A stretch of DNA of 64,000 bases from Myxococcota bacterium (GCA_028285625.1 JANQOX010000002.1:1-64000); one strand, 5' to 3'. Counted from the stretch's first letter, positions 33,198 to 42,226 are shown. The notes: generated by a model from the sequence alone, not told the origin. A program made the numbers and translations.

Positions 33198-34385
33198 ATG
33201 GCACGAGAAGCCGTCATCGTGGAGAGCCTGCGTACGGGCCTGACCAAGGCCCACCGCGGATCGTTCAACAAGACCGAACCCACGGACTACCTGGCTCACA
33301 CGCTCAAGGCCGTCACCGAGGCCGTCCCGAACCTCGACACCGCCGAGATCGAGGACGTGATCACGGGCTGCGCCATGCCCGAGGGTCCCCAGGGCATGAA
33401 CGCCGCGCGCATCGCCGCCATGGCCGCCGGCTTCCCGAAGGAGGTGGCTGCCACCACGGTGAACCGCTTCTGCAGCTCGGGCTCGCAGGCGGTGATGATG
33501 GCCGCGCACCAGATCATCCACGAGGGTGCCGAAGTCGCCATCGGTTCGGGCTTCGAGACGATCACGATGATGCAGGACGGCACCCAGAACACCAGCCGCA
33601 TGGTGAACGCCACCGCCAAGGAGCGCTTCCCGGGCCTGTACTACCCCATGGGCATCACCGCCGAGGTCGTGGCCGATCGCTACGAGATCAGCCGCGAGGA
33701 TCAGGACGCCTACGGGCTCCAGAGCCAGCAGCGCTACGCCCATGCGGTGGAGCAGGGCTGGGTGCGCGAAGAGATCACCCCGATGAAGGTGAATCGCGCC
33801 GTCATGAAGAAGGGCGAGGCGCCCTACGACGAGGACTTCGTCGTCGAGGCCGACGAGTGCAACCGCCCCGAGACCAACGCCGAGGGCCTCGCCAAGCTCA
33901 AGCCGGCCTTCAAGGAGGACGGTACGGTGACCGCGGGCAACGCCTCCCAGCTCTCCGACGGTGCCTCCGCCACGCTCCTCATGAGCGCAGAGAAGGCCAA
34001 GTCGCTGGGCGTCGAGCCGCTCGGCTACTACCGCGGCAGCGCGGTGGCAGGCTGCGGTCCCGAGGAGATGGGCATCGGCCCGGTGTTCGCCGTGCCGAAG
34101 CTGCTCGAGCGCCACGGGCTCACCATGGACGACATCGACATCGTCGAGCTCAACGAGGCCTTCGCCTCGCAGGTGCTGTACGTGCAGCGCAAGCTCGACA
34201 TCCCGAACGAGAAGCTGAACCCGATCGGCGGTTCGATCTCGATCGGCCACCCGTTCGGCATGACCGGCTCGCGCATGACCGGCGCCCTGCTGCGCCAGCT
34301 GAAGCGCGAGGGCAAGCGCTACGGCATCGTCACCATGTGCGTGGGCGGTGGCCAGGGCTTCGCCTCGCTCTTCGAGTCCGCCTAG
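33198..34385 (+). CDS. Thiolase (acetyl-CoA C-acyltransferase)
   Basis: A 395-residue thiolase that cleaves or forms 3-ketoacyl-CoA. Catalytic residues are visible: Cys92 in NRFCSSGSQA, the His in NEAF and GHPFGMTG blocks, and the second Cys in MCVGGGQG near the C-terminus. Its long insert-rich first half fits the degradative FadA-like type more than short biosynthetic enzymes, though the two cannot be separated safely. ATG 33198 has AAGGAG 5 bases upstream. A palindrome lies in its leader and a strong terminator follows, so it is a single-gene transcript. Confidence 0.95.
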   Translation: MAREAVIVESLRTGLTKAHRGSFNKTEPTDYLAHTLKAVTEAVPNLDTAEIEDVITGCAMPEGPQGMNAARIAAMAAGFPKEVAATTVNRFCSSGSQAVMMAAHQIIHEGAEVAIGSGFETITMMQDGTQNTSRMVNATAKERFPGLYYPMGITAEVVADRYEISREDQDAYGLQSQQRYAHAVEQGWVREEITPMKVNRAVMKKGEAPYDEDFVVEADECNRPETNAEGLAKLKPAFKEDGTVTAGNASQLSDGASATLLMSAEKAKSLGVEPLGYYRGSAVAGCGPEEMGIGPVFAVPKLLERHGLTMDDIDIVELNEAFASQVLYVQRKLDIPNEKLNPIGGSISIGHPFGMTGSRMTGALLRQLKREGKRYGIVTMCVGGGQGFASLFESA

Positions 34386-34399
34386 CCGACTGCGGCCGT

Positions 34400-34438
34400 G
34401 GGCCCGGCGGTGCGTGCGCGCCGCCGGGCCCGGCTTTT
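34400..34438 (+). terminator. Rho-independent terminator after the thiolase gene
   Basis: GGGCCCGGCGG and CCGCCGGGCCC pair perfectly over 11 bp around a 10-base loop, followed by GGC and TTTT. It starts 15 bases after the thiolase stop. Confidence 0.8.
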
Positions 34439-34465
34439 CCGCTCCCCCGCGCCCGGGACGACGCC

Positions 34466-35239
34466 TTGCCCTTCGAGTACGTGTCTTTCGAGGAAGCGCG
34501 CGACCGCAGTGGTCTGCGCATGGTCGTGGTGTCCGGCGTGCCGAGCCCCTGGGGCGAGGCCGCCAAGGGCATCCTGCACGTCAAGCAGATCCCCTGGGTG
34601 GCCGTGCGGCTCGAGCAGGGCAACGCCGACCTCGTCGCCTGGGCCGGCGAGGCCAGCGGCCCGGTGGCGATCCTGGACGACGAGCGCCCGCGCGGCGGCT
34701 GGGTCGACATCCTGCTCCTGGCAGAGCGGCTCGCGCCCACGCCGGCCCTGCTGCCGGCCGACGCCGGCGAGCGCGCGCTCGCCCTCGGGCTCTCGCACGA
34801 GATCTGCGGCGAGATGGGCCTCGGTTGGTGCCGCCGCAACGCCGGCGTGTACGCCACGCTCGTGCACGGAGCGCCCGGCTTTCCGCCGCCCGTCGCACAG
34901 TACCTGGCGCCCAAGTACGGCTACCGCGAAGTGGACGGCCCGCGCTACGGCGAGCGCGTTGTCGAGCTGCTTCGCCTGTTCTCCGGGCGCCTCCACGCCC
35001 AGCGCGAGGCGGGCAGCCGCTACCTGGTGGGCGACGCGCTCACCGCCACCGACATCCACCTGGCGGCGTTCATGGCGCTGTTCAAGCCGCTGCCGCACGA
35101 GCAGTGCCCGATGCCCCCCGCCATGCGCGAGGGGTTCGAGTCGCTCGACGAGCCCACGGCGGCCGCGCTCGACGCCATCCTGATCGAGCACCGCGACTTC
35201 GTCTACGCGGAGCACCTCGAGCTTCCGCTCAACCTCTAG
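34466..35239 (+). CDS. Glutathione S-transferase-like protein
   Basis: A 257-residue protein with a GST-like layout. The thioredoxin-like N-terminal half has VVVSGVPSPWGEAAKGILHV in place of the usual active-site Ser/Tyr/Cys motif; next come PWVAVRLEQGNADLVAW and GGWVDILLLAERL. The C-terminal half is all-helical, with RYLVGDALTATDIHLAAFMALF typical of GST helix 6. TTG 34466 is the best start in frame but has only a weak GGGA site, and a downstream start is possible. The substrate is unknown. It sits 50 bp upstream of the SDR gene and is likely co-transcribed. Confidence 0.75.
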   Translation: MPFEYVSFEEARDRSGLRMVVVSGVPSPWGEAAKGILHVKQIPWVAVRLEQGNADLVAWAGEASGPVAILDDERPRGGWVDILLLAERLAPTPALLPADAGERALALGLSHEICGEMGLGWCRRNAGVYATLVHGAPGFPPPVAQYLAPKYGYREVDGPRYGERVVELLRLFSGRLHAQREAGSRYLVGDALTATDIHLAAFMALFKPLPHEQCPMPPAMREGFESLDEPTAAALDAILIEHRDFVYAEHLELPLNL

Positions 35240-35289
35240 GCGCCGCGCCGGCGTCTTCTGGGCGCCGCGTTCGGCGCGAGGAGACCGCG

Positions 35290-36045
35290 ATGGATCTGCG
35301 ACTCGACGGCAAGGTGGCGCTGGTGACGGGCGGCTCGCGCGGCATCGGCAAGGGCATCGCCAAGGCGTTTGCCGAAGCCGGTGCCGAGGTGATGATCACG
35401 TCGCGCAAGGCCGAGTCGTGTGAGGCGGCGGCCAAGGAGATCGGGCCGAACGCGCACTTCGTCCCGGGTCACGTCGGAAAGGCCGAGGACGCCGAGCGCG
35501 TGATCGATACGACCCTCGAGCAGCTCGGTGGGATCGACATCCTGGTGAACAACGCCGCCACCAACCCCTACGCCGGCCCCACCATCGACGTGGACCTGCC
35601 GCGCTGGCAGAAGACGATCGACACGAACCTGACGGCACCGCTCCTGTGGACGCAGCTGGTCTGGCAGCGCGCCATGAAGGACCGGGGTGGCGCCATCGTC
35701 AACATCTCGAGCGTGGGCGGCTTCCACACGAGCCCGATCCTGGGCGTCTACGACGTCACGAAGGCCGCTCTCATCCACCTGACCAAGCAGCTCGCCGCAG
35801 AGCTCGGCCCGGGCGTCCGCGTGAACGCCATTGCCCCGGGCCTGATCAAGACCGACTTCGCGCGCGCCCTTTGGGAGGGTGAGGGGGGGCCGCGAGTGGC
35901 CAAGTCGTACCCGCTCAAGCGCCTCGGCGAGCCCGAGGACGTGGCCGCCGCGGCCGTCTACCTTGCGAGCGACGAGGCCTCTGGCTGGATCACCGGTCAA
36001 ACCCTGGTTCTCGACGGCGGCGGCACGATCGCCTTCCCGCGCTAG
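35290..36045 (+). CDS. Short-chain dehydrogenase/reductase
   Basis: A 251-residue classical SDR using NAD(P)H. It has the TGGSRGIGKGIA nucleotide-binding motif (about residue 14), NNAATNPY (about residue 87), catalytic Ser in NISSVGG, and Tyr-x3-Lys in YDVTKAA (about residues 154-158). A PGLIKTDFAR block follows, then GWITGQTLVLDGG at the end. It is similar to the peroxisomal DHRS4/Gar-type SDRs and to FabG-like reductases; the substrate is open. GAGGAG upstream supports ATG 35290. Its stop shares CTAG 36042-36045 with the convergent MATE gene. Confidence 0.95.
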   Translation: MDLRLDGKVALVTGGSRGIGKGIAKAFAEAGAEVMITSRKAESCEAAAKEIGPNAHFVPGHVGKAEDAERVIDTTLEQLGGIDILVNNAATNPYAGPTIDVDLPRWQKTIDTNLTAPLLWTQLVWQRAMKDRGGAIVNISSVGGFHTSPILGVYDVTKAALIHLTKQLAAELGPGVRVNAIAPGLIKTDFARALWEGEGGPRVAKSYPLKRLGEPEDVAAAAVYLASDEASGWITGQTLVLDGGGTIAFPR

Positions 36046-37469
36046 GCGATCTCCAGGGTCTTCCACTTGCCGCGTCGGAAGCGCGTGATCAGCAGCGTGG
36101 CCTTGACCGCGTAGTCCATCACGAGTGCCAGCCAGACCACCTGGACGCCCGCCTCCCAGACGAAGGCCAGCAGCGCGGCCGGGATGAGCCGCACCAGGAA
36201 CAGGCCGATGAACACCGAGACCATCGGGAAGAAGGTGTCGCCCGCGCCGCGAAGCGCTCCGCCCACCGCGAACTCGATGGCCATCAACGCCTGCACCGCA
36301 CCGAGGATGCGGATGAAGTCGACCGTGAGCCCCACCACCTCGGCGTCGTCGGTGAAGATGCGTGCCAACGGCTCGGCGAAGAAGATCACGACGAGGCCCG
36401 CCACGGTCATGCTCGACACCGCGCCCGCCGTGGCCCGCCAACCCGAGCGCGCGGCGGCGTTCACGTCCCGGGCGCCCAGGTGCTGGCCGACGAGCGTGGC
36501 GGCCGCCGTGGCGAAGCCGATGCCCGGAATGAACGAGAACGAGAGGATCTGCGCGCCCACGTTGTAGGCCGCGATCGCGGCGGTGCCGTACAGGCTCATG
36601 ATGCGCTGAAAGCCCAGGAGTCCCACCTGGAACAGGCCCTGCTCGATCGAAGCCGGGTACCCGATCTTCACCAGGCTGCGCAGGATGCGCCGGTCCGGCC
36701 GCCAGCCGGCGTTGCCCGGTACGAGCACCAGCCGGTGCGCACGCCACATCCACCAGAAGAGCACCGTCTGGAAGACCATGGAGAGGCTCGACGCCAGGGC
36801 AGCGCCCCCGACACCGAGGGCGGGGAAGCCCAGTCGCCCGTAGATCAGCACCCAGTTGAGCAGGACGTTGAGCAGGTTGGTGGCGATGCCCAGGTAGAGC
36901 GGCGTGCGCGCGTCGCCGGCCGAGCGGATCGCCGCGCCGAACACGAACGACAGCGCGAAGGGCAAGGTGCCCACCAGCAGCCACCACACGTAGTCCGAGC
37001 CCAGCGCCACCACGCTCTCGTCCACGCCGTACATGGCGATGGAGAAGTCGGTGAAGGGCAGCCCGGCGAAGGTGGTGGCGAGCGCGAGGGCCGATGCGAG
37101 CAGGATGCTCTGCCGCAACACGGCATCCGAGCGTTCGGCGTCGCCGGCGCCCACGGCACGCGCGAGCACGGCCGCCAGGCCCGTGGGCACGAGCATCGCG
37201 ATCGACTGCACCAGCCAGTAGACCTGACCACCCAGGCCCACCGCGGCCAGCGCGTCGGGGCCGAGGGAGCCGACCATGGCGAAGTCTGCAAAGCGCACCA
37301 TGGTCTGCGCACCGAAGGCCACGATGGTGGGCCAGGCGAGCTCCCATACGCCCAGGGCCTGGGGTGCGACGGCCAGCGGCTCCGGGGGCTTTTCGCGCAG
37401 ATCGAGCAGTTCGCTCGCGATCTCCGGCCGCTCTTCGTCGGGGGAGCCGCGCTCGTCGCTCGGGCTCAT
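36042..37469 (-). CDS. MATE family efflux transporter
   Basis: A 475-residue, 12-helix membrane protein of the MATE family (cation/drug antiporters). The two homologous halves begin near ELAWPTIVAFGAQTMVRFADFAMVG (about residue 44) and SLVKIGYPASIEQGLFQVG (about residue 270). GDARTPLYLGIATNLLNVLLNW and the second-half counterpart RGAGDTFFPM are typical. It starts at ATG 37467-37469, overlapping the metallophosphatase stop by ATGA, so the two are coupled. The N-terminal 35 residues are a charged cytoplasmic extension. Confidence 0.9.
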   Translation of the reverse strand: MSPSDERGSPDEERPEIASELLDLREKPPEPLAVAPQALGVWELAWPTIVAFGAQTMVRFADFAMVGSLGPDALAAVGLGGQVYWLVQSIAMLVPTGLAAVLARAVGAGDAERSDAVLRQSILLASALALATTFAGLPFTDFSIAMYGVDESVVALGSDYVWWLLVGTLPFALSFVFGAAIRSAGDARTPLYLGIATNLLNVLLNWVLIYGRLGFPALGVGGAALASSLSMVFQTVLFWWMWRAHRLVLVPGNAGWRPDRRILRSLVKIGYPASIEQGLFQVGLLGFQRIMSLYGTAAIAAYNVGAQILSFSFIPGIGFATAAATLVGQHLGARDVNAAARSGWRATAGAVSSMTVAGLVVIFFAEPLARIFTDDAEVVGLTVDFIRILGAVQALMAIEFAVGGALRGAGDTFFPMVSVFIGLFLVRLIPAALLAFVWEAGVQVVWLALVMDYAVKATLLITRFRRGKWKTLEIA

Positions 37470-38533
37470 GGGGTCGTGCCGAGCAGCGAGCCGTTCTGGG
37501 CGATGCGCGCCTGGGCGCGGCCCACGGGCTTGCCCTCGGCGTCGACCTCGAAGAGGGTGACCACCAGCGCGCGTGCCTCGCCCGAGCCCGACAGGTCGAC
37601 CCGCGCGAAGCCCGGCGCCTGGGCCCCGAACACCACCGGACGTCGGGTGCGCGGCTTGCGCGGGTCGCTGCCCGCGCCCGCCACGGCGATCACCGTGGGC
37701 TCGTGTCGCCCGCCTGCGATCAGCTGCAGGTTGTGCTCGTGACCCGACACCCACAGGTGGACGGGCTCGCCCGCGCGCGCCAGGGCGTCGCGTACGCCCG
37801 CCGTCCCCGCGTCCATCCACGCCGCGTCGCTGCCTTCGGGGTCGAGGGTGGCAGGCGGGTGATGCGAGACGATCATGCGAAAGCGCCCGCGCGTGGCGCG
37901 AAGCGCGCGAACCAGGAAGGGCATGCGCTCGTCGGGCTTGTGGAAGAGTTTGTGCGAGTCGACGTAGACGACGCTGAGCCCTCCCTCGAGTTCTTCCAGG
38001 TGGATCATGCCCGGGGGCACACGCCAGTCCGGCAGCACCCCGGGCATGGCGTCGCGCTGCAGGGCGCCGGCGTCCGGCGCCAGGTAGTCGTGGTTGCCGA
38101 GCACCGCATCGATCGGCACCGGGTGCCGTTCGGCGGCGGGCACGTCGCAGGCCGCACCGAGTTCGGCGGGCGCGTCCGGGGCCAGGCGCACGAAGTGGCA
38201 GAAGGGTGCGACCACGTTCTCGGCCACGCGCGCCTGGTACTCGCTTTCGAGCAGGCCCGTGGGATAGAAGTTGTCGCCGAGCAGGACGATCCGCGAGACG
38301 GGCAGCCGCCGGTCCTCGGCGGCCATCCCCGCGCCCACCCGCAGTCGGATGCCCTGGCGGTCGTTGCTGGCGGGCTGACCGGTGTCGCCCACGAGCAGGA
38401 GCGACTGCGACGTCTGGGCCGGCGGCACCACGCCGTCGCGGCGGTCGGCGCAGCCCACCAGGAGGCTCAACGCGAGCAGCAGCCCGGGCAGGACCAGGTG
38501 CGTGAGCAGCAGGGATTGAGCGGCGCGATGCAT
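37466..38533 (-). CDS. Metallophosphatase lipoprotein
   Basis: A 355-residue predicted lipoprotein: the N-terminal hydrophobic segment ends in the lipobox LVGC (Cys about residue 28). A calcineurin-like/purple-acid-phosphatase-like domain follows, with all metal motifs: LVGDTGQ (about residue 49), LLGDNFYP (about residue 85), LGNHDY (about residue 145), VSHHPP (about residue 222) and SGHEHN (about residue 265). It would hydrolyse phosphoesters at the outer face or in the periplasm. The substrate is unknown. It is the first gene of a two-gene operon with the MATE transporter. Confidence 0.85.
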   Translation of the reverse strand: MHRAAQSLLLTHLVLPGLLLALSLLVGCADRRDGVVPPAQTSQSLLLVGDTGQPASNDRQGIRLRVGAGMAAEDRRLPVSRIVLLGDNFYPTGLLESEYQARVAENVVAPFCHFVRLAPDAPAELGAACDVPAAERHPVPIDAVLGNHDYLAPDAGALQRDAMPGVLPDWRVPPGMIHLEELEGGLSVVYVDSHKLFHKPDERMPFLVRALRATRGRFRMIVSHHPPATLDPEGSDAAWMDAGTAGVRDALARAGEPVHLWVSGHEHNLQLIAGGRHEPTVIAVAGAGSDPRKPRTRRPVVFGAQAPGFARVDLSGSGEARALVVTLFEVDAEGKPVGRAQARIAQNGSLLGTTP

Positions 38534-38660
38534 GGGGGTTCCGGCGTGGGCACGACGAGGGGGAAGGCGAGCGCCCGCGGAGCGAGTGGGGGCTCGGAGG
38601 CGGCCCCGGCGGCGCTACGGTCTGGGCTCGGTGGCCGCCTTTCGGCCGGGGGAATCTAAC

Positions 38661-39854
38661 GTGGCGGCCCGCAGCGCGCAGGAGCAGGGGGCCGCCCCCG
38701 AAGAGCTCGAAATCCCCATCGAGCGCCTGGCGACCGGAGGCGATGGCATCGGCCACGCGCCCGACGGCCGCGTGGTGTTCGTGCCCCGAACGGCTCCCGG
38801 CGATCGGGTACGCGCACGGGTGGCCGAGACCCAGAAACGCTTTCTGCGCGCCGAGCTGCTGGAGGTGCTCGAGGCCGGCCCGGGTCGCGTCGAGCCGCCC
38901 TGCCCCGTCTTCGGCCACTGCGGCGGATGCAGCTGGCAACACCTCGACTACGCCGCGCAGCTCGAAGCCAAGACCCAGGCGCTGCGCGACGCCTTCGAGC
39001 GGCTGGCCCGCATCACGCCCCCCGCCGACCTGCGGGTACACGCCTGCCCCGAGCCCTTTGGCTACCGCGGTCGCGCTCGTGTGGTGGTCGAGGGCGGCGT
39101 GGTGGGCTTTCGCGCCGCCGCGGCACGCGACGTCGTACCCGTCGAGGGCTGCCCGATCCTCGCCGCGCCGCTGGATGCGGCACTGGGCGAACTCGCCGAG
39201 AAGCCGCCCCAGGATGCGGTCGGCGAGTGGGAGCTGGCCCTGGGCGACGACGGGGCGGTGCGCATCCACGCGCTCTCGGTTCGCGGGGGGCCGAAGGTGG
39301 CCCTCGACGCCCCGGGCACCGACACCCGGCTGGAGGTGTCGCCCGGCGTCTTCTTCCAGGCCAATGCCCCGCTGCGTGGGGCCCTGGGCGAGGCGGCGCT
39401 CGAAGCGATGGGCACGGGCTCACGCGCCCTCGAACTCCATGCGGGAGCGGGCTTCCTCACCTTGGGCCTGGCGCGCCGCTTCTCGTCGGTGGTGGCGATC
39501 GAGTCGCATGCAGAGGCGGTGCGCGATCTGCGCGAGACCCTGCACGCGGGGAACGTCCGCGGCGTGAAGGTCGAGCGCGCCCGCGTCGAGATCTGGCTCG
39601 CACGAGCGCGGCGCAGCGACTTCGAGGCCGTGCTGCTCGACCCGCCGCGCACCGGCCTACCCCGCGGCGTGGCCGCCCGGCTGGCCGCGCTCGGTGCCGC
39701 GCGCATCGTCTACGTCTCGTGCGACCCCGCCACGCTCGCACGCGACTGCGCCGCACTCACCCAGCACGGCTACGCACTCGCCGCCCTCGAAGGCTTCGAC
39801 CTCTTCCCGCAGACGGCCCACCTCGAAGCGGTGGCGGTGCTCGAGCGGGGCTAG
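38661..39854 (+). CDS. 23S rRNA (uracil-5-)-methyltransferase RlmD/RumA-like
   Basis: A 397-residue TrmA/RlmCD-family RNA m5U methyltransferase. A short TRAM domain (about residues 12-70) is followed by [4Fe-4S] cluster ligands Cys81, Cys87, Cys90 (CPVFGHCGGC) and Cys164 in VEGCPIL, spaced almost as in E. coli RlmD. The SAM domain has FFQANAPLR, LELHAGAGFLTLGL and LLDPPRTG, and the nucleophile Cys354 is in YVSCDPATL. The target could be U1939 or another uridine. GTG 38661 has GGGGGA 7 bases upstream. The frame is open above this but lacks coding character. Confidence 0.9.
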   Translation: MAARSAQEQGAAPEELEIPIERLATGGDGIGHAPDGRVVFVPRTAPGDRVRARVAETQKRFLRAELLEVLEAGPGRVEPPCPVFGHCGGCSWQHLDYAAQLEAKTQALRDAFERLARITPPADLRVHACPEPFGYRGRARVVVEGGVVGFRAAAARDVVPVEGCPILAAPLDAALGELAEKPPQDAVGEWELALGDDGAVRIHALSVRGGPKVALDAPGTDTRLEVSPGVFFQANAPLRGALGEAALEAMGTGSRALELHAGAGFLTLGLARRFSSVVAIESHAEAVRDLRETLHAGNVRGVKVERARVEIWLARARRSDFEAVLLDPPRTGLPRGVAARLAALGAARIVYVSCDPATLARDCAALTQHGYALAALEGFDLFPQTAHLEAVAVLERG

Positions 39855-39863
39855 CCGCGTCGC

Positions 39864-40505
39864 CTACGGCTCGATCAGGCCGTGGCGGACGGCGTAGCGG
39901 ACCAGCTCGGTGGCCTTGCGGGCGCCGAGTTTGCGCATGACGCTTGTGCGATGGGCCTCGACGGTCTTGGTGCTGATGCCGAGGTCGTTGGCGATCTCCT
40001 TGGCGCTGTAGCCCTCGGCGATCAGGTTCAGCACCTCGCGCTCGCGCGACGAGAGGATCGAGAAGGGCTCGCTCTTGCCCTTCTCGGGCGAGCGCATCTG
40101 CTGCACGATCTCGCGTGCCACCGGCGGGCTGAAGTAGCTGCCGCCCTTCACCACGGCGCGCACGGCGGAGACGATGTCCTCCGAGCGGCCGGTCTTCAGG
40201 ATGTAGCCGTCGGCTCCGAGCGACACGGCGCTCTGGATGAAGGGCGACTCGCCATGCACCGAGAGCAACACCACCTTCACGGTCGGGTGCTTCGCGCGGA
40301 GGCGCTCCAGGGTTTCCAGCCCGCCGAGGCGGGGCATCGAAATGTCGAGCACGGCCACGTCGGGCTCGACCTTCTGGACGAGGTCGAGGACCTCGCGCCC
40401 ATCGGTCGCCTCGCCGGCGACCTCGATGTCGGCATCGGCCTCGAGTACGCGGCGCAGGCCCTCGCGTACGATTCCATGGTCGTCGGCGATTACGGCTCGG
40501 ATCAC
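39864..40505 (-). CDS. NarL/LuxR-family response regulator
   Basis: A 213-residue response regulator. The receiver has the acidic pair Asp8-Asp9, phospho-acceptor Asp54 (VAVLDISMP) and Lys in YILKTGRSEDIV (about residue 106). The LuxR HTH occupies about residues 148-205, with LSSREREVLNLIAEGYSAKEIA and KTVEAHRTSVMRKLG. Its sensor kinase is not adjacent; the nearest kinase (42.2 kb) has its own NtrC partner. GTG 40503-40505 is preceded by GAGGAG 8 bases upstream. A perfect 12-bp palindrome lies in its leader. Confidence 0.9.
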   Translation of the reverse strand: MIRAVIADDHGIVREGLRRVLEADADIEVAGEATDGREVLDLVQKVEPDVAVLDISMPRLGGLETLERLRAKHPTVKVVLLSVHGESPFIQSAVSLGADGYILKTGRSEDIVSAVRAVVKGGSYFSPPVAREIVQQMRSPEKGKSEPFSILSSREREVLNLIAEGYSAKEIANDLGISTKTVEAHRTSVMRKLGARKATELVRYAVRHGLIEP

Positions 40506-40557
40506 GGCTGTTTCTCCTCAACGGTTCTGGGCCAGGGCGGCTCCGGGAAGAAATAGC

Positions 40558-40569
40558 CTAATCGATTAG
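40558..40569. promoter_or_regulatory. Perfect 12-bp palindrome in the AT-rich divergent region
   Basis: CTAATCGATTAG lies 53 bp upstream of the response-regulator start and 103 bp before the TOPRIM gene, inside the only AT-rich patch of this gap. It is a plausible operator, perhaps for the response regulator itself. Confidence 0.4.
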
Positions 40570-40672
40570 ACAAAAATCGGAAAGCCCTAGGGACGGCCTA
40601 TTGTAAGTTGGACCCAAGGCGCCAGGCCTCCCCAAGTTTCCCTACGGTCCCGATTCTGCTTTTGGAGGGGAC

Positions 40673-41365
40673 GTGTCCAGTGGCATCCTCGACGCCCGCG
40701 AACCCCCCAGGGGAACTGGGAGGGGCAGTCGGCGTCGTTCGGGGGACGATCCGCGCGCGGACGCCCCGCCCTTCGTGCTCTTCGTCGAGGGCCCGCGCGA
40801 TCGCCACATCCTCCAGGGGTGGGCCCACCGGGTCTCTCCGCTGCTGGCGCGCCGCCTGGTCGAGTCGACCGTGATCCTGGGCGGGCGGCAGCCCGCGCGG
40901 GCCGTGCGCCACCTGCGCGAGCGCGCCGAAAACGGGCAGGGAGCCCGGGGCCTGTGTGTTCTCGACCGCGACGCCGACGGGCCGGACCCCGCGATCGCCC
41001 CGGAAGGCGTGGACCTCGACGTCTTCACCTGGGGCCGCCGCCACATCGAGGCCTACCTGCTCGTACCCGACGCCATACGCCGCGCCCTGCGCCTGCGAGA
41101 CCGGGGCCTCGAGCGTTTGCTCCGCGACGAGCTGCCCCGGCCCGACGACGAGCGGGCCTTGGCCCGGGTCGATGCCAAGCGCCTGCTGGGCCACCGAGGC
41201 GCCCTCCACCGGCTGCTTGGCAGCCCGGTCGACCCCGGTCGAATCGCCCGGGCCATGCGCGAGGACGAGCAGCCCCTCGAAGTGCGGCAGCTGCTCGGCC
41301 AGATCGGCGAGCGAGTCGGCCTCGCCCCGCGGCAGGTGATCGTGCGGGGTGGCGCAGGCCGCTAG
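40673..41365 (+). CDS. Solitary TOPRIM (OLD/DUF4435-like) protein
   Basis: A 230-residue protein with a TOPRIM-like core: FVEGPRDRHILQGW (Glu at about residue 39), the GGRQPARAVRHL loop and VLDRDADG (Asp-x-Asp, about residue 98). Then comes GRRHIEAYLL, which matches the His/Glu block of OLD-family nucleases and DUF4435 proteins. In OLD nucleases the TOPRIM part follows an ABC-type ATPase; here the ATPase is absent. The first 28 residues are basic and disordered, and the C-terminal half is helical. GTG 40673 has GGAGG 4 bases upstream. Nuclease activity is inferred from the motifs only. Confidence 0.6.
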   Translation: MSSGILDAREPPRGTGRGSRRRSGDDPRADAPPFVLFVEGPRDRHILQGWAHRVSPLLARRLVESTVILGGRQPARAVRHLRERAENGQGARGLCVLDRDADGPDPAIAPEGVDLDVFTWGRRHIEAYLLVPDAIRRALRLRDRGLERLLRDELPRPDDERALARVDAKRLLGHRGALHRLLGSPVDPGRIARAMREDEQPLEVRQLLGQIGERVGLAPRQVIVRGGAGR

Positions 41366-41467
41366 CGCGGCCTCGGGGCGGCAGGCGGTACGCAACCCCT
41401 CCGGGGGCAACCCGCGCCCGGTCCCAGGCCCGCTCGGGCTATAGTGACCTCTCGAGGAGGTATCGAC

Positions 41468-42016
41468 ATGGCAGACCAACGAGATCGACAGGACCTCGAG
41501 GACTACCACGACGAGGCCTACTTCGAGACCCGGGGGAGCAAGCGGGTCATCGACTCCGACGTGCTGCGCGAGTCCGTGACCATCCTTCGGGCCCGAAAGC
41601 CCCTGGTCTTCTCGAAGCACGAGTCGGTGACCGACGCCGTGCGCGCCATGAAGTCCGAGCGCCGCGGCGTGGTGCTGGTGACCGAGGACGGAAGCCCCGC
41701 CTCGCCGGTGACCGGCGTCTTCACCGAGCGCGACGTGCTGCTGCGCATCGTCGACGGGGGGCGCAACCCCGCCACCCTGCCACTGGGCGACGTGATGACC
41801 GGAGACCCCGAGCGCCTGAGCGAAGACAACACCATTGCCGAGGCCCTCAACGTGATGAGCGTCGGTGGGTTCCGGCACGTACCGGTGGTCGACAGCGCCG
41901 GGCGACCTTCATTCGTGATCTCGGTGAGGGACGTCGTCCAGTTCATCGTGGACTCCTTCGGGCGCGAGATCTTGAACCTGGGCGCCGTTCGAACCCGCCA
42001 GCGCGAGGGCGGCTAG
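41468..42016 (+). CDS. CBS-domain pair protein
   Basis: A 182-residue protein carrying two CBS motifs (about residues 50-105 and 115-170): SVTDAVRAMKSERRGVVLVT, GVFTERDVLLRI, DVMTGDPERLSEDNTIAEAL and GGFRHVPVVDSAGR. The first 45 residues are acidic and charged. CBS pairs bind adenosine nucleotides such as AMP, ATP or SAM and control a partner. No obvious effector domain is present. The GAGGAGG 7 bases upstream of ATG 41468 fixes the start. Confidence 0.85.
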   Translation: MADQRDRQDLEDYHDEAYFETRGSKRVIDSDVLRESVTILRARKPLVFSKHESVTDAVRAMKSERRGVVLVTEDGSPASPVTGVFTERDVLLRIVDGGRNPATLPLGDVMTGDPERLSEDNTIAEALNVMSVGGFRHVPVVDSAGRPSFVISVRDVVQFIVDSFGREILNLGAVRTRQREGG

Positions 42017-42226
42017 CGCTCACGGGGTGTCGGCGCTCCGAGACGGCGGCGGAAGCGTTGCAGCGGCGCAACGCATCGCGCGGCCGTGCCACGCCCGCGC
42101 GGCCCGGCCCCGCGCTACGCGGTCTCCGGCGCACGCAGGGCGCCGCTCGGCGCCTACGGGTTGCGCCGCGCCGGCGGCACGCTCCTTGCTATTCGAGACG
42201 ATCGTGAACCAGGCCGGGAGCCCCAC

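Noticed and set aside
37470..39269. Upstream open-frame extension of the MATE gene
   Set aside because: Crosses the metallophosphatase and RNA methyltransferase genes; the MATE family start is at 37469, overlapping ATGA.
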